Shown in pieces: positions 1-11,544 of a stretch of DNA of 62,606 nucleotides. Position numbers and translations under genes: made by a program. Source of the stretch: Mastigamoeba balamuthi (taxonomy: Eukaryota; Evosea; Mastigamoebida; Mastigamoebidae); assembly GCA_902651635.1 (NCBI GenBank), contig CACRSC010000028.1, forward strand, positions 246,266 through 308,871, given 5' to 3'. The notes beneath the pieces were generated by a model. That model did no database searches. It saw only the letters and a list, made by a program, of their open reading frames with translations, and was not told the DNA's origin. Positions within the stretch are counted from its first letter, which is position 1, and every line of letters starts with the position of its first letter.

Positions 1-100
1 TTTCTAAGTTAACTCGGTTGCCTGCGCGCACAACAAACGCGCGCAACACAACAAACTCTCACGCACCGCAGTGTCTAGGGGGCTGGCGCACATCACAGAC

Positions 101-2482
101 ATGCTGCGCGGCGCCATCAGGTCGGGCGGCAGCGGCGGCGACGGCGACGCGGCCATCTGGATGAGCGGCGCGCGCTTCGCCCCGGCCTCGGCCTCGCCGC
201 TGCCCTCGCCCTCCACCCCGCCGCCCGCGTCGGTGCCGCCCGTGCCGGCGTCGGCGTCGGCGTCGGCGCCGGTGCCGGTGTCGGTGTCCCCGCGGCCGCT
301 GTGGGGCTCGGAGGGGGCGCCGCCGCCCTACGACGAGATAGTGCACATCCAGTCTGTCCTGCAGTTCTCCCGCGTACGCTCTTTCTCTCTCTATGCTCTC
401 TGGTCTCTCTGTCTCTCTCTGTCTCAGTCGCAGTCAGCCAGGTCACTTCTCTTTCTCTCTCACTGGGGATGCGTCTTGAGTCTCGAGTCTGTGTCTGTTT
501 CTGTCTCAATCTCTCTCAATCTCTGTCTCTTTCTGCTGGCTTCTCCCTGCGCGCTTTGCTGGTGGGAGACCAGTGTGGGGCGATGTGGCATGAGGTGCTG
601 GATGCGAGCGTTGCGTGTCGGCCTCGGCTGCTGCTGTTTCCGCTCTGTTGTGTTTCACTTTTCTCTCAGGGGTTCTTTCTCGGCCGCTGCACCTTTCCCG
701 GAGCGATCCCTGCCGTGCGTGCTTCACGCTTGTCGCCCGGGCGGCGAGGGGGCGTCGAGGCGTTGCGCGCTGGGGCTGGTGGAGGGGCCCTCTGTGGGCT
801 GCCAGCAGTGTGTTGTGGCGAGGAGTGCTGTGCCAGTGCCGTTTCGCCTTGTTTCAAGTTCATGTTCCTGTTTCGCGCTTTTTCCTCTTGGCCTCGCGCC
901 CTGCCTGTCCTCCTCCCTCCCCTGCTGCGCACCCCACTCCATGTTGTGAGGGGAGGTTGCTGCGCCAGCCCTGTTGGTGCTGGCAGGGCAGCTCTGGTGT
1001 GCATATCAAAAAGGGTGGTTTGCTAGCTGCCGTGCCAGGGCGGAGCAGCACGTCTGCTCTGCTGCTGCATGCGAGGGTGGTGGTGGGCTACTGCGTCGCT
1101 GCTCCCTGACGCCCCCCGGTGCCTGCAGTTCCAGAGCGCCATGCGGAGGACGCTGTGGTTCACGTACCGCAGGGACTTTGAGCAGATCGGCAACACGGGC
1201 CAGACGTCCGACGCCGGCTGGGGCTGCATGCTGCGCAGCGCCCAGATGCTCTTTGCCCAGGCCTTTGTCGCGCACCTCCTCGGCAACGACTGGAAGTGGT
1301 CCGACAGAGACCCCGGCCCCGAGAAGGTCTGGCCTTGTCTTCTCTGCCTCGCTTGCTGAGCGGGGACGGGGGGCTCCCCCCCGCGGGCTGCCGGCAGTGC
1401 CTGGTGCTCAAGGAGGTCGTGAGGATGTTCGGGGACTCGCCGAGGTACCCGTACTCGATACACAACCTCGCGCGCGTCGCCGAGTCGCTGGGCACGCAGT
1501 GCTGCGACTGGTACGGCCCGGCGACTGCTGCCTACGCACTCCGGTCCGCGCACTCCAAACTCCCCGCCTACATCCCCGTCCACCCGTGCGCTCCCGGGCG
1601 ATCCTCGGCTTGGGAGGAGAGGAGAGGAGGGCAGCAGCAGGAGGGGGGGCGAGGGTGCAGCGAGCACGCAGCTCAGCAGTAGGGGCCCCCCGCAGAACGC
1701 TGGCCAAGGAGATGGGCGGGTTCGAGGTGCTCGTGTCGCAGGACGGCACCGTGGCGGCGGACGAGGCGGAGGCGGCCACGCGGGGGTGGAGCGCGGGGCT
1801 CGTGCTGCTCGTGTCGCTGCGGCTGGGGGCCGAGCGGATGAACCCCGTCTACGTGCCCGCGCTGGCGTCGGTGTTCCGGTTCCGCCAGTGCCTGGGGTTC
1901 ATGGGCGGCAGGCCCCGCAGCTCCTTCTACTTTGTCGCCGCCCAGGGCTCGTCGCTCTACTACCTCGACCCGCACACGGTCCAGCCCGCCATCTCGCACG
2001 CCTACAGCAGCGACTACGACATCTCTGTACGCCCGCGGTATCTCTCTCTGCCTCGCTGACGGCCGCCCCGCAGAGCTACTTCACGACGGCGGTCAAGAAG
2101 ATGCACGCGGTGGACCTCGACCCGTCGCTGACGATCGGGTACTACTTCCCCGACAGGGCCAGCTTCCAGGCCTTCCGGGCGCAGCTCGCAGAGGCGCGTG
2201 CCTCGCCCACTCCCCCTCGCTCCCTGATCCAGCGCAGGCCTGACCGGGTGGGTTCTGTCGCGTGCGCGTGCGCAGATGCCGAGAACGGAGGTGGAGCTGT
2301 TCGTCGTGACAGAGAGGTCAGAGCACACGAGCCCGCAGAGGCAGCGGCTAAAACAGCCCCAGCAGCCGCAGCAGACGCAGCAGCAGATCGAGCGCCCAAA
2401 GCCCGTCGCCGCAGCGCACGTCGCGGCTGCTGCCCCTGGCGGCGTCATCGCCCTCGACGACAGCGAATTCAACACACTCTGA
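101..2482 (+). CDS. ATG4: ATG4 autophagy cysteine protease (peptidase C54)
   Basis: Cysteine protease that processes and delipidates ATG8 in cytosolic autophagy. Exons 101-373, 1129-1326, 1398-1543, 1696-2026, 2074-2193 and 2276-2482 join in frame to about 424 residues. The N-terminus is Ala/Pro/Ser-rich. The C54 core starts at LWFTYRRDFEQIG. The catalytic Cys lies in SDAGWGCMLRS and the Asp/His pair in YLDPHTVQPA; SIHNLARV and FGGRPR-like segments (here FMGGRPRSS) also match the family. The C-terminus is Gln-rich and ends in DDSEFNTL, a LIR-like motif comparable to the C-terminal LIR of human ATG4B. Intron 1 is unusually long (755 nt, pyrimidine-rich). Intron 5 keeps frame only with a GC donor at 2194 (or a 28-nt GT-AG intron, which is too short). 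The ATG at 101 was chosen as the first in frame. The family call is firm; the exon 5/6 junction is less certain. Confidence 0.92.
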
Positions 2483-2491
2483 GGACACATA

Positions 2492-2527
<36 letters not shown>

Positions 2528-2534
2528 CAACAAC
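2492..2534. repeat. (CAG)n/(CAA)n microsatellite
   Basis: About ten CAG units followed by CAA units lie directly after the ATG4 stop codon, so in the 3' untranslated region rather than in coding sequence. Similar CAG tracts occur inside coding exons elsewhere in the window. Confidence 0.9.
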
Positions 2535-2691
2535 GTAGCCATAGCAAGAGAAGCAAGCAAGGCAGAAGAAGAAGAGGACCTGAACAAACACGTCGTCGTT
2601 TCTGCAGGCGCCAGCGCGGAGGGGGCGGGCACACGCCAGCACCCCCTCCCCAGAGCGGGCGCGGAGGGGACTGCGGCACCTCTGGCGGACT

Positions 2692-3646
2692 CTAGGAGAA
2701 GTAGTCGAGGGCGCTCTTGGCCTGCTCCATCTGCTGCAGGAACTCGTAGAACTGGTGCAGCGTCATCTCTGGCGCGCGGCAGCAACAAGAGGAGTGGGGG
2801 GAGGTGGGGGCTGTGAGCCACGCAGTGGGCAGCGCAGTGGCGGCGGGCAGCAGCGCACCCATGTGGACGTTCTCCTTGCCGTTGCCCTTGTCCAGGACAA
2901 ACTTGAACTGCATGAAGGCCGCGCCGACCTTGTCCCTCTCCGTGTTGGCAGTGGTCACTGCGGCGTGAGGTCAGCCGTGCTGTGCTGGGGGAGCGACGCT
3001 GGGACACGAATGTGCCACGGAGCACAAATAATAACACAATGCAACAGAGCACAGTGGGCACAGCACAGCAGGTGGGCAGGAGGGGATGGCGGACCCCCAA
3101 AGCGCCACTTCATGTCGACCAGCTGGTTCACCGTCAGCGTCTGCCCAAAGACCGACTTGGCCAGCGTCGAGCTGCTCGCCTTCCACCGCTGGCCCACAAC
3201 CTTGGCCTGCTCCTCCCCGACCCCTGCAAGGGCAGCACAGCACCCCCGCCAGTCAGATATCGAGATACCTGGAACTGCGATACCCAGCGATATCCCCCAC
3301 GATTGGTTTATCTCGCGTGCACGTCACGCAGGCAAACGGGGGGCGGACCGAGCTGGACGAGGTCCTCGTAGAGGCTCGCCGGCGTCAGGTTCGAGCGCTG
3401 GGCCTCCTTCAGCACGTAGAGCAGGCCGCGCACTATCGCCCTCATGGCGGCGGGGGGCACGGCCTGTGCGCGGGCGCAGGCGTCGAGCTCCGCGGGCAGG
3501 TCGCCCGCCTGCTGCGCCCCCTCGCCCGCCAGGTGCGACACCAGCACCCCCGCGACGGCCGCCGCCTGCTCCCCGCTCAGCGCGTTGAGCTGCTGGACGT
3601 CGCCGAAGAGCTGCTCGTCGGGCTGCGTCTGCGTGAACTTGAACAT
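2692..3646 (-). CDS. COMMD7: COMM domain-containing protein 7
   Basis: COMMD proteins assemble into the Commander/CCC complex for endosomal cargo recycling and modulate NF-kB in animals. Minus-strand exons 3646-3349, 3223-3095, 2957-2859 and 2768-2692 join in frame (phases 1, 1, 1) to about 200 residues, the family's usual length. The N-terminal helical region carries DVQQLNALSGEQ, as in COMMD7. The C-terminal COMM domain carries TLTVNQLVDMKWRFGV, then ENVHMEMTLHQFYEFLQQME. The position of every intron restores residues conserved in COMMD7. It converges on ATG4 (about 210 bp between stop codons), and its 5' end faces the first AT-rich island. Orthology to COMMD7 rather than another COMMD is judged from remembered family features. 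Confidence 0.88.
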
Positions 3647-5465
3647 CGCTCCCTCTCTGCTGGGCTGCTGGGCTCTTGTGGGTGTGGGCTATCTAGATTC
3701 TATTTGGTATCTTCCCCCCAGATTTTCAGGCCTGGTGGAAAATATCTCGGGGGGCGCAGAGCCCAGACGGCGCTGCAGTGGTTCATCGGCGCCACGCTGC
3801 AGCACTCCACGCTGCGAGAGGCAAGAAGGTGGCCAGCCACCGTGTTTGGAATGGGCGGGCTCAGGACCCATAAGCTGGGCATTTGAGACTCACCGATAAA
3901 ACGCGCACCGGTTTCGGCGGGAAAGATATACCAACGCAAGGACTTCATACAGAGCGATTTTATCTTTCGCCTTTTACTAAAGATAACCGTGTATGGGGTC
4001 TGTCAATTGCGTTTATGGCCTTCGGGCCAATTTTTCTCGGTCCTGCCAAAGGTGGGACCAGTCCTCTCAATTCCAAAAGACAAGATACGGGACCCCAAGA
4101 AGCACCTGGACTTAGTAATCTTAGTGGGGTCTGCCCTGTGGTCACTGATGAAGTGAGAAGAGTTTCAGGTGGTATGATGTGTTTATGATGAAATGGTCTG
4201 CAGTTGTCTCAGACAGTGAGAGCACTTTTCTGGTTTTACTATATGGTATTTATAATGCAGAAGTGACCAGCTGATTCTGTTTTCTTTTTCATATTCTGGG
4301 AAAATCAAAAATGAAAACTGCCTTTCATTTCATGTTACTTCATCATTTCTTTGAATCAAGTGTGAGGAATCAATGATATATGTGAACAATACCTGAAAGA
4401 AGACACTCTATAGATTTCCTTACAGCATAACTTGTGATTGGTAACACATAAGCAAATAAGTGAAGCTTCAATGAAACATATATGTGAAATGGGTACACAC
4501 TGCTCATCCTAGTTGTGATTGTCACAAACAAGGGACCAGATTTGAATAACCATGACCTTAGTGCCTTATCTGTTAGAAAGTGGAAGTTCATTTCTTCTGA
4601 GTGGTCTTCACAGTGACATTGTAGTCACCCAACAGAGCAGTGACCTCACAGTGTGACATTCCTAAAACCCACAGTGCTCTTTGTAAAAATCCCACTTTCT
4701 AACTTAAGTTATGACTGATTTTGCCTTCACTGAATCAGATGAAGATATGAGATAACAAGGCACTGCTACTGCCCAAATGCAGATATGTGATAGACTTTTC
4801 ATAGTCTGAAGGTGAAAAAGGGGTCTCTGACCATTTAAGGGATTTTTTTAAAAACACATTGCCACACTGCTGTGACATGTTTGAAATACAGTTAAAAAGT
4901 GAGATGTAGCCCAGCCCTTAACAAGCACAACTAATAGACATTCATAGCCAGCCAGTACCGAAATCTCAGCCAAGACAAGAAGAACAACCAGCTGCTTTGC
5001 AATTTAACTGGGTACTGCAAGATGTCACAGATGAGTTTGGACTATAAGTAATGAAGACAACTGAATGTAAGCTGTCCATTCATTAGAAGAGCATGTGTAT
5101 CAGTAAAGTCAGTTCATATTCATTTTCCACCTCCTTCTTCTCCCTTTCTGATAATATGTTTGATTACAGAGCCCTAAAAAGTGCTCTAAAAGGCCTAAAG
5201 CAGCTATTTTAGGGCACAAGTTGCGTTTTTGTATTGTTCGGCCAGAGAAGGAGGGTCTTCTGCTACACAGACCAACTTTTCCTGTTTTACAGCCAGAACT
5301 AACAACTGTTTATCCAACAGGAGTCATTTGTACAGTACTGACCAGAAGTCCCAGGTACCCAAAAATTCAGGAACAAAATGGTCTTTTTTGGAATTACCAA
5401 TTATGTTGAAAAGCAAGAGGGAAATCCTGATGTCAGTAGCAAATAAAGTCTTCTTTTACTTCTTT

Positions 5466-5830
5466 CACTAGGGCCAGGTGACATTCCATAGACTTTTGTC
5501 AGTGCAACAGCATAACTCTCAGACAGATTCCTCCACTCCTGATGCAGATATACATAGAGCTTCTTGGCAGTTCTGGGCTGTCTCTCTGCTACCTTTTCCT
5601 TGAGGATCCCTTAAACATTTTCAATAGGGTTCAGATCTGGGCTGCATGCTGGCCAGGGCAGTACCTTGATGTGATTCGGATCTTTTCAAGCCTGGGCCAC
5701 TGAGATAGAGCAGCTCACATACTTTGCTGCACATTTGGGCACACCAATGAGGGCTCTTCTTGTGAGACTGCAAGAAGAACAACTGTTACCTCTTTCTCTC
5801 TGTGAGTGCCATTTTTAGTTTTGAAGAAAA
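5466..5830 (-). pseudogene. Tc1/mariner transposase relic
   Basis: The minus strand reads HIKVLPWPACSPDLNPIEN and then, after an in-frame stop where the usual Trp falls, GILKEKVAERQPRTAKKLYV. This is the conserved C-terminal catalytic region of Tc1-like DDE transposases (consensus WPA-SPDLNPIENLW). The upstream part is recoverable only in shifted frames, so the copy is dead. No terminal inverted repeats were identified. Confidence 0.82.
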
Positions 5831-6829
5831 AGACTATAAAATCATGTTGAGATCGGAAAAATCTCTCTACAAGATATCATAACAAATAAAAAAAATTCTG
5901 AGTTACTGGGTACCTGGGACTTCTGGCCAGGACTGTAAAATATGTTTCCAGGCAAACCTGATAAGCCTCACAGGATCAGTGACAGTAAGATGCAGGTGGA
6001 TCAACTGCTTAATGAAACACATCATTATGAGCTGTTTGAATTGTCAAAAAAAAGATCGAAAATGTCCCTTTTTCCTGATTAAATTGTTTTTGACATCTTC
6101 TGTACCCCTCATAACATTCCTTCTGTCCCTTTTAATTGATAACCCCCTCATTAAGTGTTTTTTCCAACTGATAACTGCCAATCATCTACAGAAAGGAAAG
6201 AAACATGTCTTTACTGCTGTTTTATAAAGTGTGATCAAATGTTCTTTCTAAATGTATGATACAATGATATGTTTTATAAGCATATCTGAATATGGATCAG
6301 AGAGGAAAGGATCAGCAGGAATAAGTAACAATCTGGCAGTTTGTAACAGTCTGTCTTCTCTGAGGCAGAAAACCGAGCCCTGGAAATATGAAGCACTAAG
6401 ACAATCTCAGATGATCTGTTTCTCAACTAAAACTCTGGATTGTAAGAATCTGAACCCAACATATGATGAATTTTTTCTGAATACAGAGGCCTATCATTCC
6501 CTGAACTCAGAAGATATGTACTCATCAGTCTTACCTCTTACGCTCATTGCATTCTAGCCAGAAAGCAAACCTATTTTTTAAAAAAGCAAGCAGCAGGTTA
6601 GCCAGTGCAAAGTGGTCTGATAGGTTCTACTGTGTATTTAGATGTCTTTCATACTTAACACAGTCTTATCTCTGTCATGGTTTTCTTGCTAGATTTAGAT
6701 TAATCAGATTTAATTAGTCAGACTCATAGTTTTTATTCAGCCATTCTCAAACTTAAATGTGGAATTCATGATACTCAGAAGACTTGTGTGAGATATCAAA
6801 CTGGTCCAGATTGTGTTTATGTTCCAGGA

Positions 6830-7500
6830 CTATTCCCTGGGCTTCATGCATAAGCTTGAACTTTTCATCCTTAGCAATTGTTGTGTCTGTCATCATGTTG
6901 TAGAACTCCAGAGCAGCAGGTAGGACCAGACTGTCCCATATGTCATCATCCTGGTATAGCTCAAAGACAGAGTAGTCATTCTGGGGTGTTCACAAGAAGA
7001 GATGCACATCTATCCAGCTTATGATCTGAAGGTATATCTGAACCTGCAGGTAGTAGTGAAAGGAAAGGTGCCCAACTGTGCTAATGGGCTGTGATTCTTC
7101 AAAGAATGAGAAGAAGTGTATCTTGAACTCAATAACAGTCTGTGTTGTGGGGAATAAGTGGTCTGGAGATCCTGTGATGAAGGAGTAGTCTGGGTGAGAA
7201 AACATGATGAAAGTGTAGTCTGAGTTGTTAAGACCATAACACAGTCTTCATGTCTTGTATGCAGAATAGGCAGTGCTCTCAAAGATCTTTCCATTGATGA
7301 TAAGCTTTTTGGTCATCTCAGAGGCATTCTCAAGCAGGTCCATCTTGTGAATCTTGCTGTACAGTAGTCTGATTCAAGTGCATGAGCAGTCTGTGCCCAG
7401 GATCTTGCCCCTATCTGGGGCAGTCATATGATCAAACCTGCTCTCCAACCATGTTGTGGACCCCTGCTCCAGTTCGAGTTCCATGTTTCCCTCTCTGTAT
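6830..7500 (-). pseudogene. YqaJ-like (lambda exonuclease fold) nuclease, disrupted
   Basis: YqaJ/alkaline-exonuclease proteins are PD-(D/E)XK nucleases used in recombination by phages, large DNA viruses and some eukaryotic mobile elements. The minus strand reads, in order: QGSTTWLESRFDHMTAP (the family's N-terminal Q-S-WL-R-TAS motif); GKIFESTAYSAY (conserved Glu); SFITGSPDHLF (catalytic Asp); TVIEFKI (ExK); HYYLQVQIYLQI (Gln motif); and downstream DIWDSLVLPALEFYNMM. In-frame stops fall between the Q-S motif and the Glu motif, after SAYKT, and before the C-terminal part. The motif order is right and the reading is almost collinear, so this is a degenerate copy. The rest of the element of origin was not identified. 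Confidence 0.7.
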
Positions 7501-7574
7501 GAATTAAAAGTGTTAACATTATTGGGTTTCTTTCTTTTCAGAGGACAGGTGTGTTTCATTGTTCCCTAAAGCTG

Positions 7575-8405
7575 TTTAAATACAACTATTTTCCTTATAG
7601 GATTCCCCTGCCTGACGAGTTCACCATGGCTCCTCTTCTACCTCTGGTGCCCACATCTATGCCTGTTTATAAGGCTGTCCCTGTGTTTGTCTCTGTGGCC
7701 CCTGCTGTGTCTCTTCTTGCCTCCAACATTTCAGAGAAGCCTATCATAGTCAAACCTGAACTGCCAGGTGAAATGGAACCTGTAGAGATAACAGAGCACC
7801 TGAAGGATGATATTGTGTTTGACTCTAATTCGGTTTACATGAACTATGAAGTTAACACTCTCTCTTCTACTTCCTGAGCCAGCCTCTGAGTGCAGTACAT
7901 ACAGCAATTGATCTTAATCAGGATCTTTTCCTCAGGTGTCCTCTTTCAATGCAGTGTGTCATTGACTATGTTCATCTTGAAGTGAAAATAACCAATAAGC
8001 TCAACCTTAATATGTCTGATATGCTCATCATCTGGAAGGACCACATCAGGATGTGGCTGACTGATGGCACCTACACCATTTTCTCATCATGTACCTTTTC
8101 AGGTGGGATACTCAGGAAGTCATTTTTCACTTAATGAAGAAAATGTTCACTTCCCTGGTGATGCACTTTTCCCAAACTCAAGGGCAAGTACCACTTCTTT
8201 ATGTGTGTATCTTTTTAGGCATTTCCGCCTCCTACATATTCCTGCTTCTGCCCCTCTGGCATTCCTGGCCTTCATCCCTTTAATGCCCATTTCTCACAGT
8301 GAGTTTGCAGATGTTGAACTTGAGGCTGGCAGAGAAGTGGTCCCACATGAGCAGTGGGTTTATACAGAACACTATCAGAACATTGAGAATGTCAGTGGCA
8401 CATAG
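7575..8405 (+). other. AT-rich reading frames of unknown origin
   Basis: Two plus-strand stretches look more protein-like than their surroundings. 7593-7877 follows a TTATAG splice-acceptor-like site. 8064-8405 ends in an acidic segment (SEFADVELEAGREVVP). Neither matches a family I recognise, and the second requires a frame change from an open stretch at 7949-8134. They may be remains of the same element as the neighbouring nuclease, or chance reading frames. Confidence 0.25.
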
Positions 8406-8983
8406 CCACAGCAGTACTTTGTCAATAAGGGTTCATATGTTCATATTTTATTTTACAAATTTGTAATTATTTGAATCTGTAAATCTTCAGACTGAATGTC
8501 AGTTCTATCTAGCAATTATATATTTTGATTTGTCTTTATCTATACTACAGTGAAGTAAGGGGGCACTGTGTTACCCCACTACATCCTAAGACAGGTTGTG
8601 CACCAATTCAGTCAACTAAACACTGTTGTTCTTTGCCAAGGGGGGAGGAAGGGGGGGCCTAATTCATGTTAATGTCTAACAGGGTTGCAAGAGCTCAAGA
8701 AACAAAGAGACAGAGCAGCAGCAGCAGCAGCAGCAGGACTGTAACACCACTGCAGCCACTGAATGGGTCATAATAGTGTTGAATTATCTATGATCACTGA
8801 GTGAGATTGTAAAATATATTCATCACATCATGTAGCCCCCAATATTACGTCATTTTAACTTTATTCAGTTACTGTCCCAAGACCTGTTCCAAAAGAGAGG
8901 CTCTGTACCGTGGTTAGGACATCCAGAATAAGGAAAAGAGTATATCTGTAAGAGGTTCTAACCCACTGGAGGAAGAAGGGCCC

Positions 8984-9354
8984 TCAGGAGCGGGAATCGA
9001 TCTTGAGAATGGGCAGCTGGTCGAGCTCCTCTACGTCCTTGAGCACACGTGCCACGTTGTAGCGTAGCTCGTGGAACTTGTCCACCGGCACCTCAAACGT
9101 CCACACCTTGCCCTCGCTCGTTGTCATCTCCATCAGCTGGCAGGGGGGCGAACAGGGAGAATTGGCGGGCCGTTTTGAATCCATGAATTCCAGGAATTTG
9201 GAAACGTAGAGGAAATCAAATCACAAGGGTGTGGGGCGGGGGCCGCACGCACGATGACGGGAGCCATGACGCGGGAGGAGGCGCTGGTGGACACGGCGAC
9301 GTCGACGCGCCACTTGAGGTCGGCCAGCGTAGGGTGCCTGAAGGTGGTCGCCAT
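8984..9354 (-). CDS. COMM-domain-only protein (COMMD5/6-like)
   Basis: Minus-strand exons 9354-9253 and 9136-8984 join in phase 0 to 84 residues, essentially one COMM domain: LADLKWRVDVAVSTSASS, then TFEVPVDKFHELRYNVARVL. The WRVDVAVSTS segment resembles COMMD5. The length resembles COMMD6, which is also little more than a COMM domain. The ATG at 9354 is the first in this exon. An acceptor-like CCCTCAG lies 30-40 nt upstream, so an additional 5' exon supplying an N-terminal domain is possible, but none was recognised up to 9.9 kb. It probably acts in Commander-type COMMD assemblies alongside the COMMD7 gene 5.3 kb away on the same strand. Confidence 0.75.
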
Positions 9355-9896
9355 GGCAGTCTCCTCGCCTCGGCGTTGGGTGCTGAGGGGGTGTGGGCAA
9401 CAACAAACCAGATATCCCAACACACTCAATCTTACCGATAAATATCCCATCAAAGATTCAGTAATGAACCCACATTTCATACCGGCCCCTGGACACTGCA
9501 GCGCAGCGCGCTCCATCGCTGGGCCAGGGGGACATGAGCCCCCGCCAAGGCACTGGGCCCCGGTCCTGCGAATTGCCTCTTGCGGGGGGTGCAGGAATTT
9601 CTCGATTTTCGTGATATTTTCGAGATATTTTTGCCGATTGTTCCAATCGGGTTATTCCACTCGTGCGCCGCGGTTGCCCACACCCCAGAGCTCGCGCTCC
9701 CCCCACCGGAAAAAAGGTGCCCGCGCCGTCTCGCGCCCCCCGAATCGGACAAATCCTCTCTAACCCCTGCTTCTGCCTTGGCGCCCCCTGTCACGCCTTC
9801 CCCTGCGATCGCTCAAATCGAAAAGACACGGCGCTTCCGCGTTGAACAAAGTTCAACAGCTGAGAGAGTGTGTGAAAAACTCATCAGTGCAAAATA
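9355..9896. promoter_or_regulatory. Divergent intergenic spacer
   Basis: The 540 bp between the minus-strand COMM gene and the plus-strand GATA gene hold no convincing coding frame. At about 9598-9650 there is an AT-richer patch with GATTTTCGTGATATTTTCGA-like sequence, similar to patches in many introns and spacers of this window. Promoter function is inferred from position only. Confidence 0.4.
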
Positions 9897-11544
9897 ATGT
9901 CGCTGTCCTCTGCTGAGCCCACGCCGCTGGCCGACTGCGCGGCCACCTCGGTGCCAGAGACCCCGCCGCTGGCCCCCAGCGTCTCGGCGTCGTCGCCCGT
10001 GGGCGACCTGGCCGGCGCGGCGTCTGCGGCAGCGGCGTCGGCTCCGTCGACGGCCTCGCAGTGGCCCGAGCAGCAGCACGAGCAGCAGCAGCACGCGGCC
10101 ACCCCGGGCTCGCCCCCCGTCGTGCCCCCGGGTACCCCGGACCCCACCCAGCGCAGCCGCTGGGCCAGCGTGCGCTCTCCTGTCTCTCCACCCGTGCAGT
10201 GCTCTTCGTGTTCTGTGCGCACCTGCTGTGCGCAGTGTGTCCTGTGTGCTCTGTGCTCACTGCTGCGCACTGTGCCCAGTGTCCAGCGTGTCCAGCGCGT
10301 TCTGCTGAGCGCTGCGCACTCTGCTCTGTGCCCGCATCCTGTGCCCACTCCTTGCGCGCTGTGTGCGTTCTGCTGAGCACTGCGCACTGTGTTCAGTGTC
10401 CCACTCCCCCGTGTGCTCTGTGCGTTCTGCTGGGTCCACTGTGGCCCCGTGCCCCCTGTGCTCTGCTGAGGTCGATGCGTGCCTGCGCAGCTGAAGCCGG
10501 TAGCGGAGGAGGTGGCGGCGCTGGCCTCGGAGGGGCAGCGGAGGGCGCTGGGGTACGAGGAGGTCACCCGCGTCGAGACGCTCGCCTGCCGCGTGCTCCG
10601 CGACGTGCGCGAGCTGCTGCAGGACGCCGCCGGCGCCCACCACGCCGTCCTCTCGCCCGCCGTCCCCCTGCCCCCCGCTGCCCCCCTGTCGCCCTCGCAG
10701 CAGCTCCAGCAGCAGCAGCAGCAGCAGGAACAGAGCCCCGCTCCCCAGGCAGCGCAGGCCCAGCTGGCCGCCACCCTGGCAGCGGCGGCTGCGGCTGCCG
10801 CGGCGGCTGCGGAGGCGCTGCACGCGCAGCAGTCGGACTCGTCGCAGACGCAGACGCCGACGCAGTCGCAGTCGCAGTGCCACGAGGCCCCCGCACAGCA
10901 GCCCGCGGCGCACTCCCCGGTCGCCCAGCAGCAGCTGCACCAGCAGCAGGTGCAGCAGCAGCAGCAGCCGCTGGGCGTGCCCGTGTCGGTGGCGACGCCC
11001 CAGGTGCCGCCCGTGGCGACGGCGCCGGCGACGCCTGAGATCCAGCCGCCGGCGGCCAAGCGCAGGCGCGGCAGACCGCCCGTCAAGAAGCCCATGTTCT
11101 GCGCCGAGTGCGGCACCAGCAACACGCCCGAGTGGCGCCGCGGCGAGCTCGGTCCCAACACGTGCGCAAAACCCATCAAACCCGACCGGGAAGCGGTGGC
11201 AAACGCGCTCATAAGCGGTGTGCAGGCTGTGCAACGCCTGCGGGCTGCAGTTCTCCAAGAAGCGAAGGGCGGAGCGCGACGCCAAGGCGAGGCACAGCCT
11301 GGACAACGTGCTCAACTCGGCGGCAGCGGCGGCGGCCCAGTCGTCGGCGGCAGACGCGGCAGCAGCGCCGGCGCCCGCGCTGTTCGCAGCGGCGGCCGCA
11401 GCGGCCGCGGCAGCAGCGGCAGCGGCAGCGTCTGGGGCGCCGCAGACAGCGGAGCCCGTGCCGCCGCCCCACCAGCAGCAGCAGCAGTCCGGGGCCGCGC
11501 CGAGCCCGGGGTCGTCGCCAGCGCTGGGCGGGGACCTGCTGTAA
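9897..11544 (+). CDS. GATA-type zinc-finger transcription factor
   Basis: Exons 9897-10169, 10491-11161 and 11226-11544 join in frame to about 420 residues. The single GATA finger is split by intron 2: CAECGTSNTPEWRRGELGPN joins LCNACGLQFSKKRR, giving C-X2-C-X18-C-X2-C, the 18-residue-loop type seen in plants and some protists. Just upstream is KRRRGRPPVKK, an AT-hook-like basic motif that can also act as a nuclear signal. The middle is Gln- and Ala-rich (polyCAG and polyGCN), as in activation domains, and the C-terminus has another Ala/Gln run. The protein is predicted to be a nuclear DNA-binding regulator; its targets are unknown. Its last exon is partly duplicated across the neighbouring assembly gap. 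Confidence 0.88.

Larger units (their letters stand above)
3880..8975. other. AT-rich island 1
   Basis: Base composition falls sharply from about 4.1 kb and recovers abruptly at the stop codon of the next COMM-domain gene (8984). The island lies between two minus-strand COMMD-family genes. It holds a Tc1/mariner relic (about 5.5-5.8 kb), a disrupted YqaJ-type exonuclease (about 6.8-7.5 kb) and a few short AT-rich reading frames. No complete gene was recognised in 4.2-5.4 kb or 8.4-8.9 kb; a short CAG tract lies near 8718. It reads as a block of old mobile-element DNA. Confidence 0.7.

Noticed and set aside
71-1109. Uninterrupted plus-strand frames across ATG4 intron 1
   Set aside because: The stretch 374-1128 is pyrimidine-rich, Leu/Ser/Cys low complexity, and splicing it out restores the FQSAMRRTLWFTYRRDF junction of the C54 family.
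10040-11210. Long antisense frames across the GATA gene
   Set aside because: Shadows of CAG/GCN-rich codons; the GATA finger and splice phases support the plus strand.
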